Origin: Lachnospiraceae bacterium
Lineage (GTDB): Bacteria > Bacillota > Clostridia > Lachnospirales > Lachnospiraceae
Reading direction: 5' to 3'
NCBI GenBank assembly: GCA_900771955.1
Contig: CAAGPW010000018.1
Span: 1-32,671 of the forward strand
Length of the DNA stretch: 32,671 nt
In this document: in pieces, positions 22,367 through 30,651 of the stretch
Numbering within the stretch: the stretch's first letter is position 1
Layout of the letters: every line of letters starts with the position of its first letter
Translations under genes and position numbers: made by a program
Notes under the pieces: generated by a model
Database searches by the model: none
Told to the model about the DNA's origin: nothing
What the model saw: only the letters and a program-made list of their open reading frames with translations

Positions 22367-23133
22367 TGAAACGATATTTCTCAGCAGAAAGGCTCAAATA
22401 CCGGCATACGTTTCTGCCTTTTCTTATCGTGGCAATGCCGCTTATGACCTGTCTTCTGGCAGCGTTTCTTACCGGAAATTATTTTGCCATAGACAGTTTT
22501 AACTGGTGGTATATGATGATGTTTCCCGGTATGACCGCGATCATCTGCGCTGTGGTCGGGGGCAAGGATAAAAAACAGAAAAACCGCACGATCTTTGCGC
22601 TTCCGGTGGATGTTGGAAAGGTGTGGGATGCCAAAATCCTTGCTGCGGCAGGGATGACCGCGATCGCAAATGGAATTTTGCTTGCAGGGGCTGTAGTCGG
22701 AAACTTTTGTCTGACGGAGAAGTTTTCTTATACCATGGTGGAGATGCCGGCAACCCGGATGCAGGTTGTGGCGGCAGGCGTGATCTGGATCACCTCGCTC
22801 TGGCAGATCCCGTTTTGCTTATGGATGTCCCAGAAGTTTGGGGGATTTCTGATGTTTTTGCTTCATATTGCAGTGTATCTGGTGCTTGCGGGCAGCCTGT
22901 CGCTTGAAGCTGCTTTTTTTCTTTTGCCGCAGGGGATCACGGCACGTCTGATGTGCGTACTGCTGGAGATTCTGCCAAACGGACTGATCGCAAAAGAAGG
23001 GCAGATGACATGGAAGCCGGAACTTATGGAGCCGCGCGCCGTGCTTTTTGGTATGGTGGCATCGGTTCTCTGGCTGCTTCTTCTCTGGGCGGGAAGCCGC
23101 AGGTGGTTCAGAAGGCAGGTGGAAAAAGCATGA
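22366..23133 (+). CDS. Lantibiotic-immunity ABC permease (MutE/CprB-like)
   Basis: This 255-residue membrane protein has about six hydrophobic segments. It starts MKRYFSAERLKYRHTFLPF and contains NWWYMMMFPGMTAIICAVVGG and KNRTIFALPVDVGKVWDAKI, a pattern shared by ABC-2 type lantibiotic immunity permeases. The ATG at 22366 is favoured by GAGGGGG at the right distance; a GTG one codon earlier is also possible. It overlaps the ATPase stop by one base and is followed by a second permease with a 4-bp overlap, the standard LanFEG order. Confidence 0.85.
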   Translation: MKRYFSAERLKYRHTFLPFLIVAMPLMTCLLAAFLTGNYFAIDSFNWWYMMMFPGMTAIICAVVGGKDKKQKNRTIFALPVDVGKVWDAKILAAAGMTAIANGILLAGAVVGNFCLTEKFSYTMVEMPATRMQVVAAGVIWITSLWQIPFCLWMSQKFGGFLMFLLHIAVYLVLAGSLSLEAAFFLLPQGITARLMCVLLEILPNGLIAKEGQMTWKPELMEPRAVLFGMVASVLWLLLLWAGSRRWFRRQVEKA

Positions 23134-23888
23134 GAGAGACATGGAGAGCGTGGAAAGCGGAACTTTTAAAGATGCGGCATAATGGATGTTATCCCATGCA
23201 TATCGCAGGAGCGGTTTTGCCGGCGATGGTCTTTTTATGCTATTACGCGTCATCAAACTGGAGTGCGCCATTGCAGATTTCGGGATTTTTTGAAGCAGTC
23301 GGGATCGCGTTTCCGGTGGTCATCAGTATTTTGTGCGCCAAAAGTGTTGCATTAGAGGAAGGCGGACACTTTCAGACGTTTCTTGGAATGACAACACGGC
23401 GCGCGTATGCGTTTCTGGCGAAGTGGACGGCGCTTTTGGTACTTGCTTTTTTCGCGGTTTTTGGAGCGGTCGGCATTTTGGCGGCGGGGGAATGGTCTTT
23501 CTTAAAAAATACGGAGATCCCTCCGGTTGTCTATGCGGTTTCGGCGCTTTTTCTCTGGGCAGGCAGCATTCCGCTGTATGCGGAGCATCTCTTTTTAAAT
23601 CTCAGATTTTCAAGGGCAGTCTCCATGGGAGTGGCAGTGACGGAAAGTCTGGTCTCGGCGCTGTTTTTGACCGGACTTGGGGATGGCATCTGGCAGTTTG
23701 TCCCGGCAGCTTTTAGCGCAAGGGGAAGCATGACGTATGTTACAGTGGCACTTTACCCGGACGTGGAATTTTCTACAAAGGCGCAGATGTGGCAGAGCGC
23801 AGTCACGGGTGGATTGATTGGGGCTGCCGTTTGTGTCATAATCATGGTATGGTTTCATTTTTATGAGGGAAGGCACTGTGATGACTAG
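23130..23888 (+). CDS. Second lantibiotic-immunity ABC permease (MutG/CprC-like)
   Basis: This 252-residue membrane protein is preceded by a 4-bp overlap with the first permease. It begins MRETWRAWKAELLKMRHN and has several hydrophobic helices and the motif KSVALEEGGHFQTFLGMTT, which resembles the other half of two-permease LanEG systems. The frame is open upstream to 22953, but that region lies inside the first permease, so the ATG at 23130 is the start. It probably forms a heterodimer with the upstream permease. The response regulator begins 8 bp before its stop. Confidence 0.83.
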   Translation: MRETWRAWKAELLKMRHNGCYPMHIAGAVLPAMVFLCYYASSNWSAPLQISGFFEAVGIAFPVVISILCAKSVALEEGGHFQTFLGMTTRRAYAFLAKWTALLVLAFFAVFGAVGILAAGEWSFLKNTEIPPVVYAVSALFLWAGSIPLYAEHLFLNLRFSRAVSMGVAVTESLVSALFLTGLGDGIWQFVPAAFSARGSMTYVTVALYPDVEFSTKAQMWQSAVTGGLIGAAVCVIIMVWFHFYEGRHCDD

Positions 23889-24540
23889 AATACTTGTAAT
23901 CGATGACGACAGAGGAATTTTGCGGCTGATCGAGCGGACTTTGCAAAAAGAAGGATATGACGTGACGACCGTGGAAGATCCGGAAAAGTTAGAGATGGAT
24001 CACTTAAATCAGTACCAGCTTATCCTGTTAGATGTGATGATGCCGGGGATCGACGGCTTTACGCTCTGTGAAAAGATCCGGGATAAGGTGGACTGTCCGA
24101 TCCTGTTTGTGACGGCAAAATCGGAGGAAAAGGATCTGATGGTCGGACTCGGCGTCGGCGGGGATGACTATATCATAAAACCGTTTGGCATCGGGGAGCT
24201 GCGGGCACGCGTGGCGGCGCATCTTCGGCGGGAACTGCGGGAAAAAAAGCATCTTGTCACGATCGGCGAGGTGGAAATTTCTTTGCAGGCAAAACAGATT
24301 TTCTGCGGAGGACAGCGGATCTCTCTTACAAAGAGCGAGTATGCGATCTGTGAGTATCTGGCATTAAACCGGGGACAGGTGTTTTCCAAAGAGCAGATCT
24401 ATGAGCATGTGTTCGGATATGACGGGGAGGCGGACAGTTCTGCGATCACCGAGCACATTAAAAATATCCGGGCAAAATTTCAGAAATTTGAGGTTTCTCC
24501 GGTGGAAACGGTATGGGGGATCGGGTACAGATGGAAATAA
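23881..24540 (+). CDS. OmpR/PhoB-family response regulator
   Basis: This 219-residue two-component regulator has a receiver domain with VIDDDRGILRL, the phosphoacceptor Asp51 in LILLDVMMPGIDGF, TAK (switch Thr region) and IIKPFGIGELRARV. It ends with a winged-helix DNA-binding domain containing KSEYAICEYLALNRGQVFSK and VETVWGIGYRWK. The ATG at 23881 has GAGGGAAGG about 8 bp upstream; a GTG one codon earlier is an alternative. It overlaps the permease by 8 bp and the kinase by 10 bp, so all five genes of this module form one operon. It likely activates the adjacent ABC transporter in response to antimicrobial peptides. Confidence 0.93.
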   Translation: MTRILVIDDDRGILRLIERTLQKEGYDVTTVEDPEKLEMDHLNQYQLILLDVMMPGIDGFTLCEKIRDKVDCPILFVTAKSEEKDLMVGLGVGGDDYIIKPFGIGELRARVAAHLRRELREKKHLVTIGEVEISLQAKQIFCGGQRISLTKSEYAICEYLALNRGQVFSKEQIYEHVFGYDGEADSSAITEHIKNIRAKFQKFEVSPVETVWGIGYRWK

Positions 24541-25925
24541 AACGAAAAAAAAGAGAGGTCACGCTCGCGGGACTTTTTACCAGATATACGGTGATCTTTT
24601 GTGTGAATATCCTGCTCATTTTTGTGATTCTGATCGGTGTCATCTGTCTGTTTCCCATGAGCAGTCTGTTCCTTCCGGCAAATTATGCAGAGGAGCAGAT
24701 CGATGAGAGACGGGATGCGATCGCGGAGGCAGACGTGGTAACGTCCGATCTTATCCCGAACCGGTGCAGCTATGGCGTATATGATGCGGATGGATGGTAT
24801 CTGTATGGAAATTTTGCGGATGAGGAAAAAGAGCCGGCGTGGAAGCATTACGAGGAGGAAAGATCATCGGCGGGCGGAGCTTTCTATTATCAGTATATCC
24901 GGCGGGCGGACGGAGAGGTCTGCATTGTAAAATATGCGCTCTATTTGCAGTTTGCCAATGAAAAGTTAAACGATTATCTGCCGAATCCGGAGGGCATCCT
25001 GGTAGTTGTTGTCCTTTTTTTGTTTGTGCTGCTGCTTCTTGCCAATGCAGTGCTTGTGTCGCGGACATTCGCGAAAGTACTGAAAAAAAGATTGCAGAAG
25101 TTAGAGCGTGTCACGAAAAAAATCGCAGATCAGGAACTGGATTTTGCGATCGAGGCATCGGATATCAGAGAGATCAATACCGTCATGGACTCGTTTGGAA
25201 AAATGAAGCGGGCGTTAAAGGAGTCGCTGGAGCAGCAGTGGAAGCTGGAGCAGCAGAAAAAAGAGCAGATGGCGGCACTGGCGCACGACATCAAAACACC
25301 GCTCACCGTGATCCGCGGGCATGCGGAGCTTCTGGCGGAGGAAACACTGCCGGATGAGGCAGGGGAGAGCACGGCATACATCCTTTCCAATGTACAGCAG
25401 ATCGAGGATTATCTTGCAGCCATGCGGCAGGTACTGGACGGCGGCAGTCTGCCCGAGCAGCAGAAATGTTTTTCGGGGGAGGAAGTAAAGGAACTGCTTT
25501 TTGATATCGCAAGGCAGACGGCGGCGGCGCAGGGCAGTTTTGTCTCGTTTTCCGGTGAAAAAATAAAAGGCGGGGTGATCTGTGACCGACAGCTTTTGAT
25601 CCGTGCGTTTGAAAATATACTGAGCAATGCGTTTGCGTATGGCGATAAGGAAAAAGGAATCCGGCTTTCGGTGACAGAAAATTGCAGAGAGGGAGAGCAA
25701 TTTTTAAAAGTTTCCGTCCATAATTTCGGAAGAGGTTTTTCAAAGCGGGATCTGCTTTACGCGGATCAGGAATTTTACAGTGGGGATGAAAGCCGCCATG
25801 ACAGTACGCATCAGGGACTTGGGCTCGCCATCGTAAGGAAGTTTGCGGTGGCGCAGGGCGGGTATCTGGAATACCGGAATGAAGCGGGCGGAGCGGTCGT
25901 GGAAGTGTATTTGAGGGAAAAATAA
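24531..25925 (+). CDS. Sensor histidine kinase of the antimicrobial-peptide module
   Basis: This 464-residue membrane kinase has a first membrane helix near residues 15-45 and an extracellular domain of about 100 residues with SYGVYDADGWYLYGNF. A second helix is near 150-170 and is followed by a HAMP-like linker. HisKA has the phosphorylated His252 in LAHDIKTPLTVIRGHAELL, and HATPase_c has NAFAYGDKEKG, VHNFGRGF and GLGLAIVRKF. The long extracellular sensor fits CprK/NisK-type peptide sensors rather than the short-loop BceS type. The start at 24531 (METKR-like opening MEIKRKK) overlaps the regulator stop by 10 bp; ATG 24513 is a less likely alternative. The peptide it senses is unknown. Confidence 0.9.
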   Translation: MEIKRKKREVTLAGLFTRYTVIFCVNILLIFVILIGVICLFPMSSLFLPANYAEEQIDERRDAIAEADVVTSDLIPNRCSYGVYDADGWYLYGNFADEEKEPAWKHYEEERSSAGGAFYYQYIRRADGEVCIVKYALYLQFANEKLNDYLPNPEGILVVVVLFLFVLLLLANAVLVSRTFAKVLKKRLQKLERVTKKIADQELDFAIEASDIREINTVMDSFGKMKRALKESLEQQWKLEQQKKEQMAALAHDIKTPLTVIRGHAELLAEETLPDEAGESTAYILSNVQQIEDYLAAMRQVLDGGSLPEQQKCFSGEEVKELLFDIARQTAAAQGSFVSFSGEKIKGGVICDRQLLIRAFENILSNAFAYGDKEKGIRLSVTENCREGEQFLKVSVHNFGRGFSKRDLLYADQEFYSGDESRHDSTHQGLGLAIVRKFAVAQGGYLEYRNEAGGAVVEVYLREK

Positions 25926-25939
25926 GCACCCTACAAAAG

Positions 25940-25969
25940 TTGATTTCCCGGCAGCAGTAATGGTATTAT
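25940..25969 (+). promoter_or_regulatory. Candidate promoter of the hydrolase-U32-cbiDFG unit
   Basis: TTGATT at 25940-25945 and TATTAT at 25964-25969 are separated by 18 bp. They lie in the 83-bp gap between the histidine kinase and the hydrolase, which is the largest gap since the immunity module began. If used, it would give the downstream genes transcription independent of the upstream riboswitch. No riboswitch is visible downstream of it. Confidence 0.5.
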
Positions 25970-26008
25970 GGTAGTTATTGAAATAAAACTACAAATGGGA
26001 GGAACGTT

Positions 26009-26980
26009 ATGAGAAAAAAGATTTTACCGAAACTGCTGATCGCGGTGGTCGTTATTTTACTGGCAGCAGATTTATTTATCAGCAATTATTTAGTCAACTA
26101 TGCAATTGGACGGAGTGGAGACGGCGGAGACCGGGAAGTGTCACTGGATGTGGAGACACCGGGAGAGGGCGTTGAAAAGACGATCGCGGACAACCGGGCA
26201 TTGCAGCAGACAAAAAATGAGGAATTTTTAGCGGAGCACCCGGGAGAAACGGTGGGTATCACATCGGATGACGGACTGGCATTAAACGGGATATATTATG
26301 AGAATACGGACAGCCATCTTTGGGTGGTCACACTGCATGGCTATCGCAGCGATCACCGTGCGGGTGTTGCGGCGGCGCAGCATTTTTATGATGCGGGTTA
26401 TCAGGTGCTTTCGCCGGATCTGCGCGCCTGTGGGGACAGCGAGGGCGATTATGTCGGTATGGGCTGGCTCGACAGAAAGGATGTACTTGACTGGGTGGAC
26501 TGGATCACCGGACAGGATGCATCGGCAAAGATCGTACTCTACGGAGTTTCCATGGGGGCGGCGACCACGATGATGACTTCCGGGGAAGATACGCCGGATC
26601 AGGTGTGCGCCTTTGTTGAGGACTGCGGTTACACGAGTGTATGGGATATCTTTTCCAACGAATTAAAGCTCCGGTTCGGGCTTCCGGAATTTCCGGTTCT
26701 TTATACCGCAAGTGCGCTTTCTTCTGTGAAAGCCCATTATTCGTTCAAGGAGGCATCTGCGTTAAAACAGGTTGCGTCCTGCGAAAAGCCGATGATGTTC
26801 ATCCACGGAACGGCGGATGATTTCATTCCCTATGAAATGATGGATATCCTGTATCAGGCAAAGCCGGGGGAGAACAAAACAAGCCTGACGGCGGAAGGAG
26901 CCGGACACGGAGAGGCAATGTATGTGTTAGGAGACACTTACTGGGAAAGTGTTTTTTCATTTCTCGGGCAGTACATGTAA
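26009..26980 (+). CDS. Membrane-anchored alpha/beta hydrolase
   Basis: This 323-residue protein has an N-terminal membrane anchor (about residues 7-30) and an alpha/beta hydrolase domain. The nucleophile Ser181 is in GVSMGAATT, with Asp270 in HGTADDFIP and His300 in GAGHGEA, a complete catalytic triad; the oxyanion region is TLHGYRSDHRAG. It resembles the YqkD/BEM46 group of surface hydrolases whose substrates are generally unknown. A GGGAGGAA ribosome binding site precedes the ATG. It is followed 18 bp later by the first U32-like protein, and the two may share a promoter. Any role in cobalamin biology is unproven. Confidence 0.85.
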   Translation: MRKKILPKLLIAVVVILLAADLFISNYLVNYAIGRSGDGGDREVSLDVETPGEGVEKTIADNRALQQTKNEEFLAEHPGETVGITSDDGLALNGIYYENTDSHLWVVTLHGYRSDHRAGVAAAQHFYDAGYQVLSPDLRACGDSEGDYVGMGWLDRKDVLDWVDWITGQDASAKIVLYGVSMGAATTMMTSGEDTPDQVCAFVEDCGYTSVWDIFSNELKLRFGLPEFPVLYTASALSSVKAHYSFKEASALKQVASCEKPMMFIHGTADDFIPYEMMDILYQAKPGENKTSLTAEGAGHGEAMYVLGDTYWESVFSFLGQYM

Positions 26981-26998
26981 GGAGGAAATCCGATAACA

Positions 26999-28402
26999 AT
27001 GATGTTTCCGTTTGCGCTGATTTCAGGTTATATTACAGAGGATTTCGGACAGCGTCTGGAAGTGCGGGTCCTGGAACTGGAAGAAGACAGGGTTGTATTT
27101 CGGACTGCGGACCGGATCGGAGCCGTTTCCCGGCTGGAATTATATTTTTACGATGACAGAGCGGGGCAGTATGATGGGATCGCATTGGAAAATCCGGCGG
27201 TCACAGAGAAAAAAGCTCCGGTGCAGCAGAAGACTTCATCTCAGCGCAACGGCGATCCGGAGCGACAGTTCTATTTCGAGTATGAAGTAGAGATCGCGGA
27301 GGAAAGCTACAAAAAGGCAGTGCAAAAGCTCTATGTGGCGTATGACCATTATATCCAAAAGAAACTTGCGGGCGATGATGCGGCGCTTTCGGAGGATTAT
27401 ACCGGATACCCGGCAAAGCTGGATGATGCGATCACGACGGATTTTGCGAGACAGCGTGCGGAGTGGTATCAGAACATCGATACCGATGCGGTGCGTGAGA
27501 CAGGACTTCTTCACATGCTGCGCGAATGGCAGACGGAACTGGCAGTGGAGCTGGATTGCCCGGAGCTGTATGAGCAATATCTGGATCAGGATGCAGCGGT
27601 ATTCTATGAAAACTACTGGAAAGAGCATGGACTTTCCGGTCATCCGCTTGCACAGTATCTGCCGGAGCGTCTTTACATTGGAAATCAGTTCTGCCCGCAT
27701 CTGATCCCGGACTGGGAGAAATTAAAGGAACTTTTGGATAAGGCAGAACGGGAACATTTAAGCATCACGCTGATGTTTCCCTATCTGCGTGAGGAGCGGA
27801 TCGCGGATACAAGGAAGCTTTTGGATCAGATCGCGGCATGGTGTGACAGGGCGCAGACCCGGATCGAGATCGTGGCGGGCGACTGGGGAATGCTTTCACT
27901 GATCTGTGAGAGGAAAACATGGTTTGAGCCGGTGCCTGGAGTCCTTTTAAACAAGCGAAGAAAGGACCCACGCGTGCGCTACAAGATCGGGGTGTCCGGT
28001 GAGCATGAGCCGCCGGCGGAGAATGCGCTAAACAGTTCATTTTACCGTGCGTATTTGAAAAAAGCGTATGGGATCACGCGCTTTGAACAGGAGTCTTGTG
28101 GATACTGTATACAATTACCCGAAGGGAAAAACAGTATCCACTTTCCGTTTTATCAGACCAATACGTCCCAGTACTGTCCGCTCTACGCGAGATGTAAAGA
28201 AGGGAGCCGGGGCAGACAGCGGGAGATGGAGACCTGTCCGCGTTATTGCAGGGACTATGTGTTTTCCTATCCCGATCATCTGCATATGGTCGGAAGATAC
28301 AATTCGCTGTTTTCGTATGACACGCAGATACTGACGGAAGATACGCTGCTTTTTTATTATATCGCGCACGGAGCAGACCGCATCGTGTTAAATCTGATGT
28401 AA
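26999..28402 (+). CDS. U32-like (UbiV-like) protein with N-terminal PilZ-like domain
   Basis: In this 467-residue protein, residues 1 to about 70 are beta-rich (YITEDFGQRLEVRVLELE; GAVSRLELYFYDD) and look PilZ-like. A helical middle follows (about 95-220). From about 220, the segment YIGNQFCPHLIPDWEKL, and later GDWGMLSLICER and LLNKRRKDPRV, resemble the U32 family, in particular the UbiV half of the O2-independent hydroxylase UbiUV. Candidate iron-sulfur cysteines are C232, C399, C413 and C417 (spacing x13, x3), close to the C-x12-C-x3-C of UbiV as I recall it; C367, C370 and C393 are additional. The pairing with the next U32 protein strengthens this. GGAGG lies 13 bp before the ATG. No function is established for this family member. 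Confidence 0.72.
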   Translation: MMFPFALISGYITEDFGQRLEVRVLELEEDRVVFRTADRIGAVSRLELYFYDDRAGQYDGIALENPAVTEKKAPVQQKTSSQRNGDPERQFYFEYEVEIAEESYKKAVQKLYVAYDHYIQKKLAGDDAALSEDYTGYPAKLDDAITTDFARQRAEWYQNIDTDAVRETGLLHMLREWQTELAVELDCPELYEQYLDQDAAVFYENYWKEHGLSGHPLAQYLPERLYIGNQFCPHLIPDWEKLKELLDKAEREHLSITLMFPYLREERIADTRKLLDQIAAWCDRAQTRIEIVAGDWGMLSLICERKTWFEPVPGVLLNKRRKDPRVRYKIGVSGEHEPPAENALNSSFYRAYLKKAYGITRFEQESCGYCIQLPEGKNSIHFPFYQTNTSQYCPLYARCKEGSRGRQREMETCPRYCRDYVFSYPDHLHMVGRYNSLFSYDTQILTEDTLLFYYIAHGADRIVLNLM

Positions 28403-28423
28403 AAATGAAGGAGATGGAAGACT

Positions 28424-29434
28424 GTGAAGATCGTATCCGGGCTTGGTTCTTTAGATGAATACATTCCGTTTGCCGAGGCGGGCGCAGACGAATTTTTCTG
28501 CGGCTATGTTCCGTTTACCTGGAGTAAAAAATACGGAACCATGCAGCCGTTAAACCGGCGGGAGGTCATGAATTACAACGTTCAGATCGGCGCGTTCGAG
28601 GAACTTAAAATATTAAAAAAGATGGTGGACTGTTACGGTGTGCCGGTGAAACTTGCCCTGAATTCCCTGTATTACACAGGCGAGCAGTATAAAGAGATCG
28701 CAGAACTCGTCGACGCGTGTATGCAGATCGGATTTGACACGTTTATCATCGCAGATCCGGCGCTGATTCTATATCTGCGGGAACAGAAAATCTCCTGTAA
28801 AATCCATCTGAGCGGGGAATGTGCGGAGGTCAACTCCCTGTTTTTAGCGCAGATCGCAAAATTTGACATTCGCCGCGTGATCTTTCACCGGAAGAACAGT
28901 ATTGCGCAGATGCAGGCGTGCATTGTAAAATGCAGGGGAGAGATCCCGGAGTATGAGGCATTTTTTTTAAACGAGATGTGTCATTTTACCGGCGCGTACT
29001 GCAATTCCTTTCACTGCGATGAGTTTGCACATCTGTGCCATGTGCCGTATGAACTTGGAAATGTGGATGGGCGGCAGAAACGCAGTTTGGCGGCGGCGGA
29101 AGAAATATCCGATGTATGCGCGGAAACGGAACAGGAGGGCTATGTGACCGGGGCGACCGGCTGTGGACTCTGTGCGCTATATGATCTAAAAAGAGCGGGT
29201 GTCACGCATTTAAAGATCGTGGGACGCGGCAATTATGCGGAGTACGCAAAGCGGGACATCATGCAGGCGAGGCGGGCGCTTCAGATCCTTGCGGAAGTCG
29301 AAAGCCTGGAAGCCGGGCAGGCAGCGGAATGTTCAGAACAGGCAGGCGCGGACATGTGGACAGCGAGGTATAAAAAGCGGGTGCAGACCGAACTTTTCCG
29401 GGGCGGATGTACGAAAAACTGTTATTATTTATAG
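28424..29434 (+). CDS. U32-family (UbiU-like) protein, candidate iron-sulfur enzyme
   Basis: This 336-residue protein has the U32 N-terminal pattern GSLDEYIPFAEAGADEFFCG and the TIM-barrel segments VKLALNSLYYT, FDTFIIADPALI, ISCKIHLSGECAEV and RVIFHRKNSIAQM. The late segment CGLCALYDLKRAGVTHLKIV is also U32-like. Cysteines C186, C193 (spacing x6, as in UbiU), C198, C205, C247 and C250 could bind an iron-sulfur cluster. It ends CTKNCYYL. Members of the family are often annotated as peptidases, but several are RNA- or quinone-modifying hydroxylases. The GTG start has AAGGAG at 28408-28413. It lies 21 bp after its U32-like partner and directly before cbiD, which suggests a role connected with the pathway or with an anaerobic modification of its products. 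This is inference. Confidence 0.8.
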   Translation: MKIVSGLGSLDEYIPFAEAGADEFFCGYVPFTWSKKYGTMQPLNRREVMNYNVQIGAFEELKILKKMVDCYGVPVKLALNSLYYTGEQYKEIAELVDACMQIGFDTFIIADPALILYLREQKISCKIHLSGECAEVNSLFLAQIAKFDIRRVIFHRKNSIAQMQACIVKCRGEIPEYEAFFLNEMCHFTGAYCNSFHCDEFAHLCHVPYELGNVDGRQKRSLAAAEEISDVCAETEQEGYVTGATGCGLCALYDLKRAGVTHLKIVGRGNYAEYAKRDIMQARRALQILAEVESLEAGQAAECSEQAGADMWTARYKKRVQTELFRGGCTKNCYYL

Positions 29435-29461
29435 ATACGGATGGAAGGAAGCGGGGAACCG

Positions 29462-30613
29462 ATGCGTTACGGATTCACAACGGGAAGCTGTGCGGCTGCG
29501 GCGGCAAAGGCGGCGGCATATATGCTTTTAACGGGAAAAGAGAAAAAAGAGATCACGATCGAGACGCCGAAGGGAATCCGCTATCATGCGAAGATCTGCG
29601 ATCCGGTGCGTGGGGAGACGAAGGTTTCCTGCGCCGTGCAAAAGGATGGCGGGGATGACCCGGATGTCACGACCGGGGCACTCATCTATGCGGCAGTCTC
29701 GTTTCGGGACGGCATAAACGCGGAGGATCAAAGCGAGCATGCGCGAGAGAAAGAGCCTGTGATCGTGATCGACGGAGGAAACGGTGTCGGTCGTGTGACC
29801 AGGCCCGGACTGGATCAGCCGGTAGGAAACGCGGCGATCAACCATGTGCCGAGAGAGATGATCGAAAAAGAAGTGCGTGAAGTCTGTGCGGCATTGGATT
29901 TCCATGGAGCGCTTGCGGTGGAGATCTCGGTGCCGGGGGGCGAGGAGCTTGCGAAAAGCACGTTCAATCCGAGACTTGGGATCGTTGGCGGCATTTCCAT
30001 CCTCGGAACGAGCGGCATCGTGGAACCGATGAGCGCACAGGCACTGCTCGATACGATCCGTGTGGAACTAAGGCAGCACCGGGCGCTTGGAGAGCAGCTG
30101 ATCGCGGTTTCGCCGGGAAACTACGGGCTGAATTTTATGAAACGGACGTATGATTACGATCTCGACCGCAGTGTCAAGTGCAGCAATTTTATCGGACAGA
30201 CGGTCGATATGGCGGTGGAATGCGGATTTACGCACATGCTCATGACCGGGCATATCGGGAAACTCATCAAGGTATCGGGCGGGATCATGAATACCCATTC
30301 GAGGGAGGCGGACTGCCGGATGGAACTGCTTGCGGCCGCGGCACTTATGGAAGATGTGGAGGCAGATCTGGCAAAAAAGATCCTGGGCTGCGTGACGACG
30401 GAGGAAGCGCTCGCTTTCCTGAAAGACGCGGGAAAGCTGGAAGCAGTCATGCGCCGTGTCATGGAAAAGATCTGTTTTTACTTAAATAAGCGCGCCGCCG
30501 GAAAAATGGAGATCGCGTGTATTTTATATTCCAATGAATTTGGAGAGCTTGCGGCGAGCGGACATGCGCATGAGCTGCTTGTTTCGATCAGACAGCAGGT
30601 CGGGAGATCGTGA
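29462..30613 (+). CDS. cbiD: Cobalt-precorrin-5B (C1)-methyltransferase
   Basis: This 383-residue CbiD methylates C-1 of the corrin ring in the anaerobic pathway. The motif RYGFTTGSCAAAAAKAA is at the N-terminus, and DGGDDPDVTTGALIYA, GNGVGRVTRPGL, VGNAAINHVPREMI and VVGGISILGTSGIVEPMS are all typical, as is GHIGKLIKVSGGIMNTHSR. The start at 29462 is preferred because AAGGAAG and GCGGGG lie upstream of it; ATG 29441 would add seven residues without a good site. The preceding U32 gene ends 27 bp upstream. cbiF follows after 38 bp. Its separation from cbiC by the immunity module is unusual for a cobalamin operon. Confidence 0.95.
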   Translation: MRYGFTTGSCAAAAAKAAAYMLLTGKEKKEITIETPKGIRYHAKICDPVRGETKVSCAVQKDGGDDPDVTTGALIYAAVSFRDGINAEDQSEHAREKEPVIVIDGGNGVGRVTRPGLDQPVGNAAINHVPREMIEKEVREVCAALDFHGALAVEISVPGGEELAKSTFNPRLGIVGGISILGTSGIVEPMSAQALLDTIRVELRQHRALGEQLIAVSPGNYGLNFMKRTYDYDLDRSVKCSNFIGQTVDMAVECGFTHMLMTGHIGKLIKVSGGIMNTHSREADCRMELLAAAALMEDVEADLAKKILGCVTTEEALAFLKDAGKLEAVMRRVMEKICFYLNKRAAGKMEIACILYSNEFGELAASGHAHELLVSIRQQVGRS

Positions 30614-30651
30614 ACAGCAGGGATGGGCGATCATGAAAGGAGAAGTCTGAT

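Noticed and set aside
22953..23129. Longer N-terminus for the second immunity permease
   Set aside because: It would overlap the first permease by 180 bp in another frame; the ATG at 23130 with a 4-bp overlap is the standard operon junction.
25303..25929. Antisense open reading frame of about 200 codons opposite the histidine kinase
   Set aside because: Pro/Arg/His-rich shadow translation of the kinase catalytic domain without a start signal.
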